Below are positions 23,393 through 34,900 of a stretch of 64,000 nucleotides of DNA, in pieces (position 1 is the first letter of the stretch; each line of letters opens with the position of its first letter). The position numbers were made by a program, and so were the translations under genes. Under the pieces are notes generated by a model, which was not told the DNA's origin, did no database searches, and saw only the letters and a program-made list of their open reading frames with translations. The DNA lies in NCBI GenBank assembly GCA_023634235.1, contig JAMKCF010000022.1, forward strand, positions 62,001 through 126,000. The letters are read 5' to 3'. This DNA comes from Pisaster brevispinus (Eukaryota; Echinodermata; Asteroidea; Forcipulatida; Asteriidae).

Positions 23393-23565
23393 TACATTCA
23401 AGATGATCTGACAATTATTCACATCCATTCTAATGAGAGATACACAAACTCAGCTGAAGAGATCACCTGGCTTCCATCTTAACCATGATTTCAAAGTTCT
23501 ACATCAGAATCTCTCTGCATCAAGCGACCTCAATTCTGCATCTTAAAGAATTCTGGAATATTGAG
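23393..23565 (+). other. Exon-like module copy 4 (173 bp)
   Basis: Carries several substitutions (ATTATTCACATCCATTC, GAGATACACAAAC), but the length, acceptor and donor are unchanged and the same frame stays open to TAA. Confidence 0.5.
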
Positions 23566-25941
23566 GTAAAATTGTTTTGTTAATAATAAACATTGTAAAA
23601 GGGCCTGTTTACACCAAACTTATAGGATCAATCCCAATCATGCACCCCACTTTGATGTCACTCTGGATCCTCCCCCAACATGTTACCCCTTCTATTGCCT
23701 TGCTGTAACAATTCGAATTGCATCCCACTTTGCTGTCCTTTTGGACCCTCCCCGAAAATATTACCCCTTTTGGATTGCCAAACTGTTTTATTCCCAAACA
23801 TGCATCCTTTTTTACTGTCACTCTGGATCCTCCCCTACATGTTAACCCTTCTTTAGCCTTGTACTGTATCATTTCGAATTGAACCCCTCTTTTCTGTCAA
23901 TCTGGATCCTCCCATAAAATCTTACCCTTTCTCATGCCATACTGTTTCAATCACAAACATGCATCCCACTTTGCTGTCCCTCTGGACCCTCCCCAAACAT
24001 ATTACCCCTGCCGGATTGCCTTACTTCTTTATGCCAAACATGCACCCCACTTTTCTTTTACTCTGTATCCTCCCATAAAACTAACCCCTTTTAGTGCCTG
24101 ACTGTACCAATTCCAATTGCATCCCACTTTGCTGTTACTCTGGATCCTCCCATAAAATGTTACCCCTTCTAGTGCCTGACTGTACCAATTCCAATTGCAT
24201 CCCACTTTTCTGTCACTCTGGATCCTCCCATATAATCTTAACCCTTTTAGTGCCTGACTGTACCAATTCCAATTGCATCCCACTTTTCTGTCACTGTGGA
24301 TCCTCCCATAAAATGTTACCCCTTCTAGTGCCTGACTGTACCAAGTCCAATTGCACCCCACTTTTCTGTCACTCTGGATCCTCCCATAAAATGTTACCCC
24401 TTCTAGTTTGCCCGACGGTACCAATTCCAATGGCATCCCACTTTGATGTCACTCTGGATCCTCCCATAAAATGTTACCCCTTCAAGTGCCTGACTGTACC
24501 AATTCCAATTGCATCCCACTTTGCTGTCACTCTGGATCCTCCCATAAAATGTTACCCCTTCTAGTGCCTGACTGTACCAATTCCAATTGCATCCCACTTT
24601 TCTGTCACTCTGGATCCTCCCATAAAATGTTCCCCCTTCTAGTGCCTGACTGTACAAATTCCAATTGCATCCCACTTTGCTGTCACTGTAGATCCTCCCA
24701 TAAAATGTTACCCCTTCTAGTGCCTCACTGTACCAATTCCAAATGCTCCCCACTTTGCTGTCACTCTGGATCCTCCCATAAAATGTTACCCCTTCTTGTT
24801 TGCCCGATGGTACCAATTCCAATTGCACCCACTTTTCTGTCACTCTGGATCCTCCCATAAAATGTTACCTCTTCTAGTGCTTGACTGTACAAATTTCAAT
24901 TGCACCCCACTTTGCTGTCACTGTGGATCCTCCCATAAAGTGTTACCCCTTCTAGTGCCTGACTGTAGCAATTCAAATTGCATCCCACTTTGTTATCACT
25001 CTGGATCCTCCCATAAAATGTTACCCCTTCTAGTGCCTGACTGTATCAATTCCAATTCCACCCCACTTTTCAATCACTCTGGATCCTCCCATAAAATCTT
25101 ACCCCTTCAAGTGCCTGACTGTACCAATTCCAATTGCATCCCACTTTGCTGTCACTCTGGATCCTCCCATAAAATGTTACCCCTTCTAGTGCCTGACTGT
25201 ACCAATTCCAATTGCATCCCACTTTTCTGTCACTCTGGATCCTCCCATAAAATGTTCCCCCTTCTAGTGCCTGACTGTACAAATTCCAATTGCACCCCAC
25301 TTTGCTGTCACTGTGGATCCTCCCATAAAATGTTACCCCTTCTAGTGCCTGACTTTACCAAATCCAATTGCATCCCACTTTGCTGTCACTGTAGATCCTC
25401 CCATAAAATGTTACGCCTTCAAGTGCCTGACTGTACCAATTCCAATTGCATCCCACTTTGCTGTCACTCTGGATCCTCCCATAAAATGTTACCCCTTCTA
25501 GTGCCTGACTGTACCAATTCCAATTCGTCCCACTTTTCTGTCACTCTGGATCCTCCCATAAAATGTTACCCCTTCTAGTGCCTGACTGTACCAATTCCAA
25601 TTGCACACCACTTTGATGTCACTCTGGATCCTTCCATAAAATGTTACCCCTTCTAGTGCCTGACTGTACCAATTCCAATTGCTCCCCACTTTTCTGTCAC
25701 TCTGGATCCTCCCCCGACATGATCTCCATTCTATTGGCTTCATTATTTCAAATCCAAACGTGCATTCACACTGATCCTCCCCCAACATGTTACCCCTTCT
25801 TGTGCCATACTTTAGATTTAAATTTCTGAAAGCTGGACACGCATGATGTAGTTTCATCACAGCCCAAAGACTTTTTTAAAAATTGTTGAATCTAGGCTGG
25901 AGTAATTGTATGCACACATCTTCTTTGGATTTTTATTGCAG

Positions 25942-26114
25942 TACATTCAAGATGATCTGACAATTAATCACATTCTTTCTAATGAGAGATGCACAAACTC
26001 AGCTGAAGAGATCACTTGGCTTCCATCTAAACCATGAATTCAAAGTTATACGTCATCATCTCTCTGCATCAAGCAACCTCAAATCTGTATCTTAAAGAAT
26101 TCTGGAAAATTGAG
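25942..26114 (+). other. Exon-like module copy 5 (173 bp), outside the regular units
   Basis: More diverged (TTTGGATTTTTATTGCAG acceptor, GAAAATTGAG|GTAAAA donor), same length. The open frame runs two codons further, ...WLPSKP then TGA, because the TAA of copies 1-4 is AAA here. Confidence 0.5.
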
Positions 26115-27200
26115 GTAAAATTGTTATGTTTATACTTAACATTGTAAAAGGGCCTGTTTACACCAAATTTATAGAATTAATCCCAATAATGCACCCCACT
26201 TTAATGTCACTCTGGATCCTCCCCAACTTGATACTCCTTATATTGCCTTACTGTAACAATTTCAATTGCCTCCCACTTTGCTGTCCCTCTGGACCCTCCC
26301 CAACATGTTACACCTCCCGGATTGACATGCTTTTTTAACCCCAAACATGCACCCCACTTTGCTGTAACTCTGGATCCTCCCATAAAATGATACCCCTCAA
26401 GTGCCATACTGTTTCCATCCCAAACATGCATCCCACTTTTCTGTCACTCTGGACAATTGCAATTGCATTCCAATTTGCTGTCCCTCTGGACCCTCCCTCG
26501 ACATGATACCCTTCCCGGATTGCCATGCTGTTTTAATCCAAAACATGCACCCCACTTTTCTGGCACACTGGATCCTCCTATAAAATGATACCCCTTCTTT
26601 TGCCTTAATGTGGATCAATTCCAATGGCATCCCATTTTTCTGTCACTCTGATCCTCCCCCAACATGTTACCCCTTTTATTGCCTTACTTATTCCATTTTA
26701 TTGCCTTACTTATCAATTCAAATTGCATCCAACTTTGCTGTCCCTTTGGACCCTCCCTGAAAATGTTACCCCTTTTGGATTGCCGTACTGTTTTATTCCC
26801 AAACATGCATCCTTTTTACTGTGCTTTCTGGATTTCCCCCTACATGTTAACCCTTGCTTAGCCTTGTACTGCATCATTTCTAATTGAACCCCACTTTTCT
26901 GTCACTCTGGATCTCCCATAAATACTTACCCCTTCTAGTGCCATACTGTTTCAGTCACAAACATGCATCCCACTTTGCTGTCCCTCTGGAACCTCCCCCA
27001 ACATGATACCCTTTCTATTGCCTTACTGTATCAATTCCAATTGCATCCCACTTTGCTGTCTCTCTAAAGCCTCCCCTAAAAGTGTCATGCCCCTTCTAGT
27101 GTATCAAACTCAAACACCTGTCCCATCATGTATCAATCCCAAACATAGACCCCTCTTTGCTGTCAATGGGGATACTCCCCCAACATGTTACCCCTTTTAA

Positions 27201-27807
27201 ATGGTGTGCTCGATTACTTCTCCATGTGTACCAGGGGTTTACACTTGTGGTAGCCCCGAAACGAGGCTGATTGATCGCCGCTGTGTTTTCGCTTGGCTCT
27301 CTGGGAAAATTAAGGCCAAAGATTGTTGCGTAGCAGTGCGGCTTAAAAAGGTGAAAACAGACAGCTCTGTCATTTCCGTATGCTGCTCAATTGGAAAACG
27401 TCAATGTCCGTGATGACACAAATTAATTATATCATTCATACTTTGCACACACTCACCAACTGTTTGTTTTTCATTTCCTTTCTATTTGCCATCATTGTTT
27501 CATAGACGATAAATCAGTGTATTAATTTGTAGTTTTTGTACTCCCGTTGCAATCAACTTGTCCCCTGCCATCTTGGTATGATATGCCTACAGCCAGAAAC
27601 TATGTCATTACACCTGGGCATACACCTGAGACACGCTCGCGAACTGGGGCTGTGGTGGCTGACACCGGGGCAGACACGAGTATCACGTGATGGCTAATCG
27701 AACGCTCTCGTGTAAGTTTTACTTAAACGTGTAAGCTACTCGAACGCAACCATAGTACCTTGTACACCAGTACACATCTCCCTCATTCATCCAAACTGTG
27801 TCTCTCC
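27201..27807. other. No firm gene; satellite edge to module 6
   Basis: Unique-looking sequence right of the satellite. Minus-strand frame around 27235-27350 reads CYATIFGLNFPREPSENT then a Pro/Trp-containing stretch, which is protein-like but has no clear start, splice sites or recognised family. It may be a repeat-derived relic. Confidence 0.35.
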
Positions 27808-27856
27808 ATGGCTGTAGTAAGTTTATGCATACATCTTCTTTGGGTTTTTATTGCAG

Positions 27857-28030
27857 TGCATTCAAGATGATCTGACAATTAAACACCTCAGTTCTAACGA
27901 GAGATACACAACAAGCTCAGCTAAAGAGAACACTTGGCTCTTGTCTTTACCATGAATTAGTCAACTACGTCATAGTCTCTCTGCATCAAGCAACCTCAAA
28001 TCTGTAACTTAAGAATTCTGGAATATTGAG
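27857..28030 (+). other. Exon-like module copy 6 (174 bp), outside the satellite
   Basis: Lies beyond the satellite edge. The acceptor TTTTTATTGCAG is intact and the donor is GAG|GTAGGC. It starts TGCATTCAAGATGATCTGAC. A net 3-base insertion (ACAACAAGCTCAGC) keeps the frame, which ends at the same TGA as copy 5. Similarity extends from about 27808 to 28092 with no satellite, so this may be nearest the ancestral locus. Confidence 0.5.
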
Positions 28031-28356
28031 GTAGGCTTGTTACGTTAATAATACACATTGTAAAATGGCCTGTTTACACAACATTTACAGGACATCATCT
28101 CCCTCACTACTAGTCCTCATGTGATTCTTTAAAACCACATGTACCAACGACTGTAATTAAGCATACAGTATATGTATGCCAAGAAGATTTTTAATCAGTA
28201 CAAAAGTGGGAAAAAGTATTCTGACAATGTCTTGTATAATGTAAACAGACCTTTAGTGTATACGTTGTTATTACTGCTGCTGTTTTATTGCATTTATGTA
28301 CTTTCAACTAGATTCGATCAAAATGCAAACAAAACTAACATTAAAAGTGCGTCATA

Positions 28357-28860
28357 TCTAAAGGGACTGTGTATCATCTGTATAATCGTAACTAATTATG
28401 GTCCTTAATTTCTTGAAACAACAAGCTGCTACAACATTATTGTTGTAAAAACAAACTCAATTAGATCAGCTATATAATGTCCTCGTTCATTAGATTAATT
28501 TTTTGTGCAGATGTTTTGTGTTGACCTAGCCATTATTATTGGTACTTTTAGATGCAAGTTTGATGAGGTTTTAGAGTGCTATGAAGTGTAAGATAAAGTA
28601 AGAAACAAATTTGTTTTCCATTATGCAATAGGACCGTGTATCATCTGTAATCATTAACGTCTCTTCGAAACTGATCACTGAAACAACAACCTGCAACATC
28701 TAGACTCAACTAGATCAGCTACATGTATGATGCCCTTGTTCGTTAGATGTATAGTTGTTAGCGTTGACCTAGCCGTACAGTTTTGTTTTACTTGTAGGCA
28801 CACGTTTGCTTAGTGGTATGATGGGTAAAGTAAAGAAACAAGTTTGCTCACTATGCAAAT
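28357..28860 (+). repeat. Diverged tandem duplication, ~270 bp x 2
   Basis: Unit A (28357-28626) and unit B (28627-28860) share, in order, GTGTATCATCTGTA, GAAACAACAA, AACTAGATCAGCTA or close forms, GTTGACCTAGCC and AAGAAACAA. Divergence is around a quarter by eye. No coding sense seen. Confidence 0.7.
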
Positions 28861-29499
28861 TCTACACTTTAAAAACGGACGTTTTCCTCATGCTCTTAAA
28901 ACTTTAATAAATCAGTCAGTAGCCATTTTTGTCTAGTGCCCTGTCTCCAATGAATAACACAGTCTCACAGTGACACATGAACATAGTAACAGACTATTAT
29001 TGCCTTGTGAACTAAAACTCCATAGAGTTAAAGATCAGATATTTTGAAGTGTTAGTGTGTTACCATACTGTCAAAGCTGTCGCTTAAATTTTTTCCTTTC
29101 CAGAACTAAGTTGTATTTTTCTGTAAATTATGGGATCAATTATTTGCAAATTTAAATGTGCCTTTAGACATCGTGAATGTTACTTTTTTTAGTTGAAACT
29201 AAAATGCTGTTTTTGTAAATGTAATGTAGAACGTCTTAGGCCCTTAAACCAGAAGGAATTTAAAGTCTGTGTGCAATCAATGGTGGGAAAGTATGGACAT
29301 AAAGTTAAGCATCTTTATAAGGCGTTTAAAGAAATGTTAAAGCCTTAAAAATGCAGATTAATATTGTGAAACAATTTAAAAAGTTTTGTGTGTGACCAGA
29401 ATGCGTAATTTATGTAGTAGAGTAATTTAAGCATCGTTTTAAGCATAAAAGGGTGGCTGAAACCTTTTATATTTCCCCAAAATTAAAAGTTTATGGTAA
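28861..29499. other. No feature seen
   Basis: AT-rich sequence without recognised repeat, RNA or gene. Confidence 0.5.
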
Positions 29500-29529
29500 T
29501 TTTGCACCAAAAATGTTCTTTTTTTGTTG

Positions 29530-29728
29530 AAAATGAAAGATAATTAACGAGCGTGCGTTTCAGCCCATTTTAAAAAATTGAAAGACCGTAAATTTTTTAA
29601 TTTTTCATATTTCTTTTTTTTTTTTTTGGAAATCAAAAATAATTAACGAGCGTACGTTTCAGCCGATTTAAAAAAAATGAAAGACCGTTAATTTTCGGTT
29701 TTTCATACTTTTTTTTTTTTTTTTTTTC
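29530..29728 (+). repeat. Tandem duplication, ~110 bp x 2, with T-runs
   Basis: GATAATTAACGAGCGTGCGT with TTTCAGCCCATTTTAAAA and GAAAGACCGT recurs about 110 bp later as AATAATTAACGAGCGTACGT with TTTCAGCCGATTTAAAA. Each copy ends in a long T-run. Confidence 0.8.
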
Positions 29729-29762
29729 CCATCGAAAATATAAAAAAAAATTGTCCACCCCT

Positions 29763-29787
29763 CTTCTCTCTCTCTCTCTCTCTCTGT
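29763..29787 (+). repeat. (TC)n microsatellite
   Basis: An uninterrupted run of about 12 TC dinucleotides. Confidence 0.9.
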
Positions 29788-29904
29788 CCACCTCCCCTCT
29801 CATTCCTCCGTCCTGGCCTGTCCCTCCTTGTGCATCGTGCGTGGTGCGTGTTAGTGCGTGTTAGTCTGTGCATGTTAGTTTACATTATATATAATTCCAC
29901 TTAC

Positions 29905-29996
29905 CTTGCGACTTGCCGGGATTCGAACCCATGCATGTCTTCCGATCTTGCTCTCCCCGTGCGTGACCTTGTCCGCTAGGCCATCGGCGGATCCAC
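29905..29996 (-). repeat. tRNA-like sequence (type II), probable SINE head
   Basis: Minus strand: CCGATGGCCTAGCGGACAAG as A-box region, a long variable-arm-like middle and GGGTTCGAATCCCGGCAAG as B box and T arm. The 7-bp acceptor stem does not pair, so this is a tRNA-derived repeat, not a functional gene. Confidence 0.55.
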
Positions 29997-30087
29997 GACA
30001 AACTTATAATTTTTAACCAAGATGAATATTAGAACCAAGTGTTGTATATACAAACACACGTAAATACATGTAAAAATATATAGTGTA

Positions 30088-30148
30088 AATGGCGCCCTCT
30101 GTTGACTATAAAGGGCGCCCTCTGTTGTCTGTAAAGGGCGCCCTCTGG
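30088..30148 (+). repeat. Three short repeats of GGCGCCCTCTG
   Basis: GGCGCCCTCTGTTG occurs at 30091 and 30114 after AAATG or AAAGG and a third time, shortened, at 30137, spaced 23 bp apart. The unit GTAAAGGGCG appears once more near 30489. Confidence 0.8.
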
Positions 30149-30599
30149 CAACAAAAATTAGTTATTTACAAACTACCACCACTGAAAAAACAGTTTCCCC
30201 CGTATAATATGGAGATTATTTTCCACTAAGAAAAAGTTAATATTTTCAATTTTGTCGTGTCTAGCTATTTGAAGTTTTTAACAAAATATACATTTCCAAG
30301 TTTGACAGATAATAAATTAACACGAACAAATCTGGAAAGTTTAGATGTTGAAAATGTATCTCTTTATTTAAAACATCGTTCGTAAAAATAATCAAATAAA
30401 CATTTTAAGTTATTTATTTCAAAGCATTTGTATTGTATTCTTCTACAATTGAAATATCAAAGATTCAAAATAATATTGGTGTATGTCTGTAAAGGGCGTA
30501 TAAATATTTTTCAACGGATGTTTGCAAATAAATCAGAAGTTTTATTTGCAAATATCTGCTAGAAAATTAACATACAATTTTATAATTAATTTCAGTGTA

Positions 30600-31270
30600 T
30601 TTTAAGGTGTTTTCTTCTTCAATTCAAGTAAAACATGTATATACATAATTATAAAATCATAAATAAATACAATTAATAAATAAAAAATTAATATAAATAA
30701 CAAAAATATAAATATAAATAATTCAAAATTATAAAAAATAATTTTTTTAACAATAAATAAATAAATATACAAATAAAAAGAGTAAAAAAATAAACAAATA
30801 AAAATAAAAATAAAAATTAAAAATTCAATCAAAAAGTAATAAAAAATAACAAATAAAATAAAATATAAACAAGCAAACAAACACCCCAACACCCCAATGA
30901 GCAAACAAACAATTAAATAAATAATAAACAAATCACTTTGTAAATATATAAATAAATAAATGGAATCAATAATTAAAAAATAAACGTAAAAAAATAAAAA
31001 ATTTCAACAAATAAATTTACAAATAAATAAATACATAAATAAAAACAGTAAGAAATAAACAAATAAATATAAAAATAAAAATAACAAAATTCAATAAGTA
31101 GATAGATAAAGTATTAATAAATAAAATTTAAACAAATAATTATATAAATAAATATAATATCAACAAACAAACAAACCAACAAAAACAAACGAGCAAGCAA
31201 ACAATTAATCAAATGAATAATAAATAAATAATTTAATTACTTACCTATTTTTATAATTTACCAACAACCA
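30600..31270. repeat. AT-rich low-complexity tract (AAATAAAT/AAACAAAC)
   Basis: Almost pure A/T with a strong purine-like strand bias: AAATAAATA and AACAAACAAAC words dominate the + strand. The apparent 109-codon minus-strand frame here is only Phe/Ile/Leu/Tyr from this composition. Confidence 0.9.
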
Positions 31271-31604
31271 ACTTACTAGTTCATTTATTTATTTATTATT
31301 AAATAATAACATCTTATTACATAATCCTCACATTTTGAATCCTTTATATCCGCATTTCCAATATCAAACGGAAGCCAGACTTATTGTCTTGATATAAAAA
31401 TCCTTCATGGTGTTACGCTCTAAGAGTTGTAATCCCAAGCACCCAAAGTTCTACAGAGCACAAGTATGTATCCTCGGAAGAGTCTGATGCAGAATGTCAG
31501 GTGTTCCATCTTCCATCTGGGTTATCATCAACATGACTGCTACATTGTTCATGGTATCTATTCTGAAGAGGACTTGCTTTTCAAGAGCATTCAAATCAGT
31601 TATG

Positions 31605-31695
31605 CTAGGCTAGTTGCATTTTACAGATGGCTGCAGAGCGGCATTCCTTTCTTGTAGATTCCAAAAGCTCCCCGTGAGCCCAATCTGGACTTCTC
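31605..31695 (-). CDS. Candidate terminal exon, unrecognised protein
   Basis: Minus strand: acceptor TATTCTTGTCTGTACAG, then one base completing a codon and 29 codons (SPDWAHGELLESTRKECR...) to TAG at 31607-31605. The entry phase fits the exon at 32597-32849, whose end is AG. A second frame (EVQIGLTGSFWNLQE...) is also open, so the frame choice depends on the upstream exon. Product unknown. Confidence 0.35.
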
Positions 31696-31819
31696 CTGTA
31701 CAGACAAGAATAAATAATATTCATTAGTTAATTCATTATCAAGTAATGATTGTGAAAATGGAACAGCAAATTGATTATTGTCTTAACAAATATCATTATA
31801 ATGGATAATGGGTTGTCAT

Positions 31820-32220
31820 TTTGTAACCTCACCCCCTAACCAGGGGGCTCGGGCTGGTGCCCCCCCCCCCCAATTTGCAGTGGCCTCACCCCAAGGTGCC
31901 CCCAGAAAAAAAATCGGAATAGTGCTCACAAAAATTAATAGGAAATAGAAAAGGGGGATGCCTGTTTGTATAATCAAATTAAAATTTATTGAACGGTCGT
32001 TATCGGTATCGCTACCACAACCACAAAATGCCACGAACATAAGAGGATGGTGGCCCCCTGGCGTCCCCCTTCCAATATAAAAGCATGACCCAAGCATGAC
32101 CCAAGCATGATAAAAGCATGACAAGCCTATCCCCCTTGGGCCCCACAAGTAATGCGCTCCCCACACACACTGAAAAGGTCATGGCTACGCCGCTGTCCAC
32201 GCCCCTCCCCCCTCAAAAAA
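31820..32220. other. C-rich repeat-like stretch
   Basis: A C13 run at 31861, a nearby AACCCCCT...AGGGGG pair and a tandem of CATGACCCAAG x2 at 32087-32106. Looks like a piece of an unclassified interspersed repeat. Confidence 0.35.
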
Positions 32221-32295
32221 GAAGAAAAAACAATACAAAACGAAAACCCCACCACCAACAACAACCAACAAACAAACAAACACCCCCCCCCCAAA

Positions 32296-32330
32296 AAAAC
32301 AACAACAACAACAACAACAACAACAAAACA
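32296..32330 (+). repeat. (CAA)n microsatellite
   Basis: About ten CAA/AAC units following a C10 and A7 run. Confidence 0.9.
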
Positions 32331-32596
32331 AAAACAAAACTAGGAACTTGTTTGCTTCTTATTTATCGTCAAGGAAGTAAAACTGTATCTTAATTAATTC
32401 TTAATAAAATTAAACTTGAAATACTGAGTTTATTTAGAAAACTGTTGACGATATTAAAAAAAACATGTTATTGATTTGTATTTAAAAAAAACCTCCTTTT
32501 TTAAAGAAGTTAAAGCATGTTCACTTTTGACCAAAAGTATTAAAAATAGAAAATATATGGTTCTCAAAAGAGACAAAAGTAGTTATTGATTTTTAC

Positions 32597-32849
32597 CTGT
32601 AAAACATGGCGCACACCTTGTCGTCCTCCACCGCTGGGGATGTCTCTCCATTAACTAGTTCTTTTCTGAGGTGTCTCCACTCTTGATCAACTTCTGCCTC
32701 ATCTCACAGCTTCATCACTAACAGGTGAGCTCCTCAAAGTAATCTGACTCTGTTTTTCCATCAACTTTACTCTGAGACCCTCGATAGTAGAGTTAGCTTT
32801 CTCAGATGTTGGGACAGACTGGAATTGCTCGATCACACAAAAACAGCTG
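32597..32849 (-). pseudogene. Candidate exon with internal frame break, unrecognised protein
   Basis: Minus strand: acceptor AATCATCAG(CAG); donor TTTTACAG|GTAAAA. The first part reads VIEQFQSVPTSEKANSTIEG and on to a TGA near 32705; just past it another frame reads DEAEVDQEWRHLRKELVNGE and continues to the donor. Both halves look coding (charged, coiled-coil-like), so a single gene with a frameshift, or an assembly error, is likely. No family recognised. Confidence 0.4.
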
Positions 32850-33800
32850 CTGATGATTGTTAAAAAAAGATTGAAAAGTCATGAACAAAAATAATAAAAG
32901 CACAAGCCAAGATCAAGTATTTAAAAGCTTTTAAAAGCGATCAGTTCAGTATTCACTCAACGATTACTCCAAAGAAAGTCATCTTAGATAGATAAGGGAA
33001 AATGCCAAGTCTGCCCCCCCCCATTTTTCACTCATTATAACTAAAATAAAATCTTGTGTGAAAATGTAGTAGTCAGTTTTTTGTATGTATCCCGTTTTTA
33101 ATGACTTTCTTTGGACAGATCACTGAGAAAAGACGTAGTCTGATCATTGATCCAAACTGTCAATGTTTTACATTGCATTCCAAATATTTAATGGTCAGTT
33201 TTACATGTCCAGACCCCATGGGCCGGGCACCCACTTCATACAGAATTAAAGAGGATGGTGCAGGAAAGACACCCATGCACGGTCATCATAATCTGGCCCA
33301 TGTGGTCTTAGTATTTGTTTTGTTTTTTAGACTTAAAACAAATTAATATTTTGACTGTACAAATATTACCGTAAATGTATGCAAAGGTAGAAGTGGGTCG
33401 GTTTTCGCTGTAACGCAGGTTTTTGAACGTCGCAAGCTTAATTCACATGTTTCAAAGTGTAGACCTACAATGGTTCATACAATAGCAACCGAGCAAGGGA
33501 CATGTACAAACACTGTAATCGAAACAAAAGTTTTCCGTTTTTGTTTAATATCATTTTATATTAATATCAAATGCATCGCGTTAAACCGTGAGTGTTCCCC
33601 CATCATCCGACATTATTTATTCACGGTGCGGCGCCCCGCCTATCGTCTGTCTGTCGAGAAAAGGGTTTGAGATTTTTTGCTCCAAGTAAATTTGAGGCCA
33701 CTCTTCTTATTTATTAAATTTTCACTTTGAAAATATTAATTTATCATTTAGAAGATAATAACACGTGCATACACTTTGCATTTTCCCCCAAAGTAAGCCA
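32850..33800. other. No gene seen
   Basis: Intergenic or intronic DNA relative to the minus-strand candidate exons. No convincing exon found further upstream of it. Confidence 0.45.
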
Positions 33801-34065
33801 ATAGACCTTTCTATTGCAATGTCAAAGCCAGAGTTTTTGCCAACGATGTTGGAAAACTATGGAAAGCCATAAATGCAAAACAAAAGCAGATAGCCACAGT
33901 TTGTAACACAAATATTCAAAAATACTGTTTAATTTGTTGGAAACAAAGCAACCATTCGTGGGAGGTAATTGAATTGAAAGTTTGCAGATTGAATTTTTTT
34001 TTTAATACTCTGCCGTCCATGCGAACCAGCGCAGTTTGTTTATTATCAACAATGGAAAGGTCTAT
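33801..34065. mobile_element. Candidate 265-bp TIR element (MITE)
   Basis: Left end ATAGACCTTTCTATTG and right end CAATGGAAAGGTCTAT are inverted repeats with one mismatch over 16 bp. No coding content. A target duplication is not clear, so the exact ends are provisional. Confidence 0.6.
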
Positions 34066-34814
34066 AGACCTAAATAATAAATGTCTGACACAACGGTAGG
34101 CTATGTCCTCGATATACTTTTACTTAAATGTTTGCCTTACCGTTAATAACGTAGGTCTTTTCTTTAATGTTGAGCTAGCAAACTAATGTATGTCTCGATA
34201 TACCGTTATGGCCAAACAAAATTAGTGCAAACAGAAGACATTAAAAAAAAAAACAACGTTTCCATTCGTTTGCCAAGAAGTTACATGCAACTTGGACAGA
34301 TTCTCTCATTTTAAATTGTAGCAATGAACCATTTCGCCAGAATAGAACACTGCTGTATTAAACCATGTTTCGCGCTATTTCTGATTTACGTCTCTTACGT
34401 AAAAAAAAAACCCAACTACCTCACCGCCCACTTTATTGAGCTACCTCCCAGAAATATTTCCAGATTGTCATATTATTTTCCGTACCAATAGTGACAATCT
34501 CTCTTTCTCTTTTAAAAAATGCGACAAACAGAAACATGATTCACAAATATTCGCTTTCACACAAATGCATCAATGTAGATCAAGCATTTAAATGTTAAAA
34601 TTAATCTAAAATTAGACTGTTTTTGTGTGTGTGATAATTTTATAAATTTGACGATCTCATTGTTGTACGCCCATACTGTCAATAAAGTATTGAAGTGACA
34701 TACACCCTTCTGCCGGAAATAAAGAAAGACACAAGTAGAAGACGTGGATAATGGTATACATCACATCATTTTGCCAATAAACGCTACCTTTTTTATTCTA
34801 CCTCCATGCTTTTT
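34066..34814. other. No gene seen
   Basis: AT-rich sequence with poly-A stretches and nothing recognised. Confidence 0.5.
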
Positions 34815-34900
34815 TATGGGCAAAACTGTTATTGTCAATACCTTTAATGGCGCTAGTATCAATAACTTAGGTACCGACTTATAGCCTGTCCTGGGCCCAA
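34815..34900 (+). repeat. Direct duplicate heading the TIR array (copy 1)
   Basis: ATGGGCAAAACTGTTATTGTC, GGCGCTAGTATCAATAACTT and TATAGCCTGTCCTGGGCCC recur at 37036-37125 with a few substitutions, in both cases just before GGGCCCAATTTC elements. Confidence 0.8.

Larger units (their letters stand above)
22304..25870 (+). repeat. Higher-order satellite unit 4, diverged
   Basis: Starts with transposon copy 4 and the fourth exon-like module, then a longer run of 78-bp monomers to about 25710 followed by degenerate ones. It contains an extra diverged monomer near 23700 that units 1-3 lack. Confidence 0.75.
11165..27200 (+). repeat. 78-bp BamHI-type satellite block with higher-order structure
   Basis: Most of this block is built from a 78-bp monomer with core CACTCTGGATCCTCCCATAA, then ATGTTACCCCTTCTAGTGCC and TGACTGTACCAATTCCAATT. 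A second type has CATACTGTTTCAATCCCAAA and is about 80 bp. Nearly every monomer has GGATCC. Because 78 = 26 codons, long frames stay open on both strands (up to 260 codons at 24796-25578); these are by-products. Older, diverged monomers with CCCCCAACATG lie at the edges and around the exon-like modules. Confidence 0.95.

Noticed and set aside
24796..25578. 260-codon open frame in the 78-bp satellite as a Cys-rich secreted repeat protein
   Set aside because: The frame exists because the period is 26 codons; neighbouring runs break it by 80-bp monomers, the opposite strand is equally open, and there is no start context or splice support.
30602..30931. 109-codon hydrophobic minus-strand protein
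   Set aside because: Composition artefact of AAAT/AAAC low-complexity DNA.
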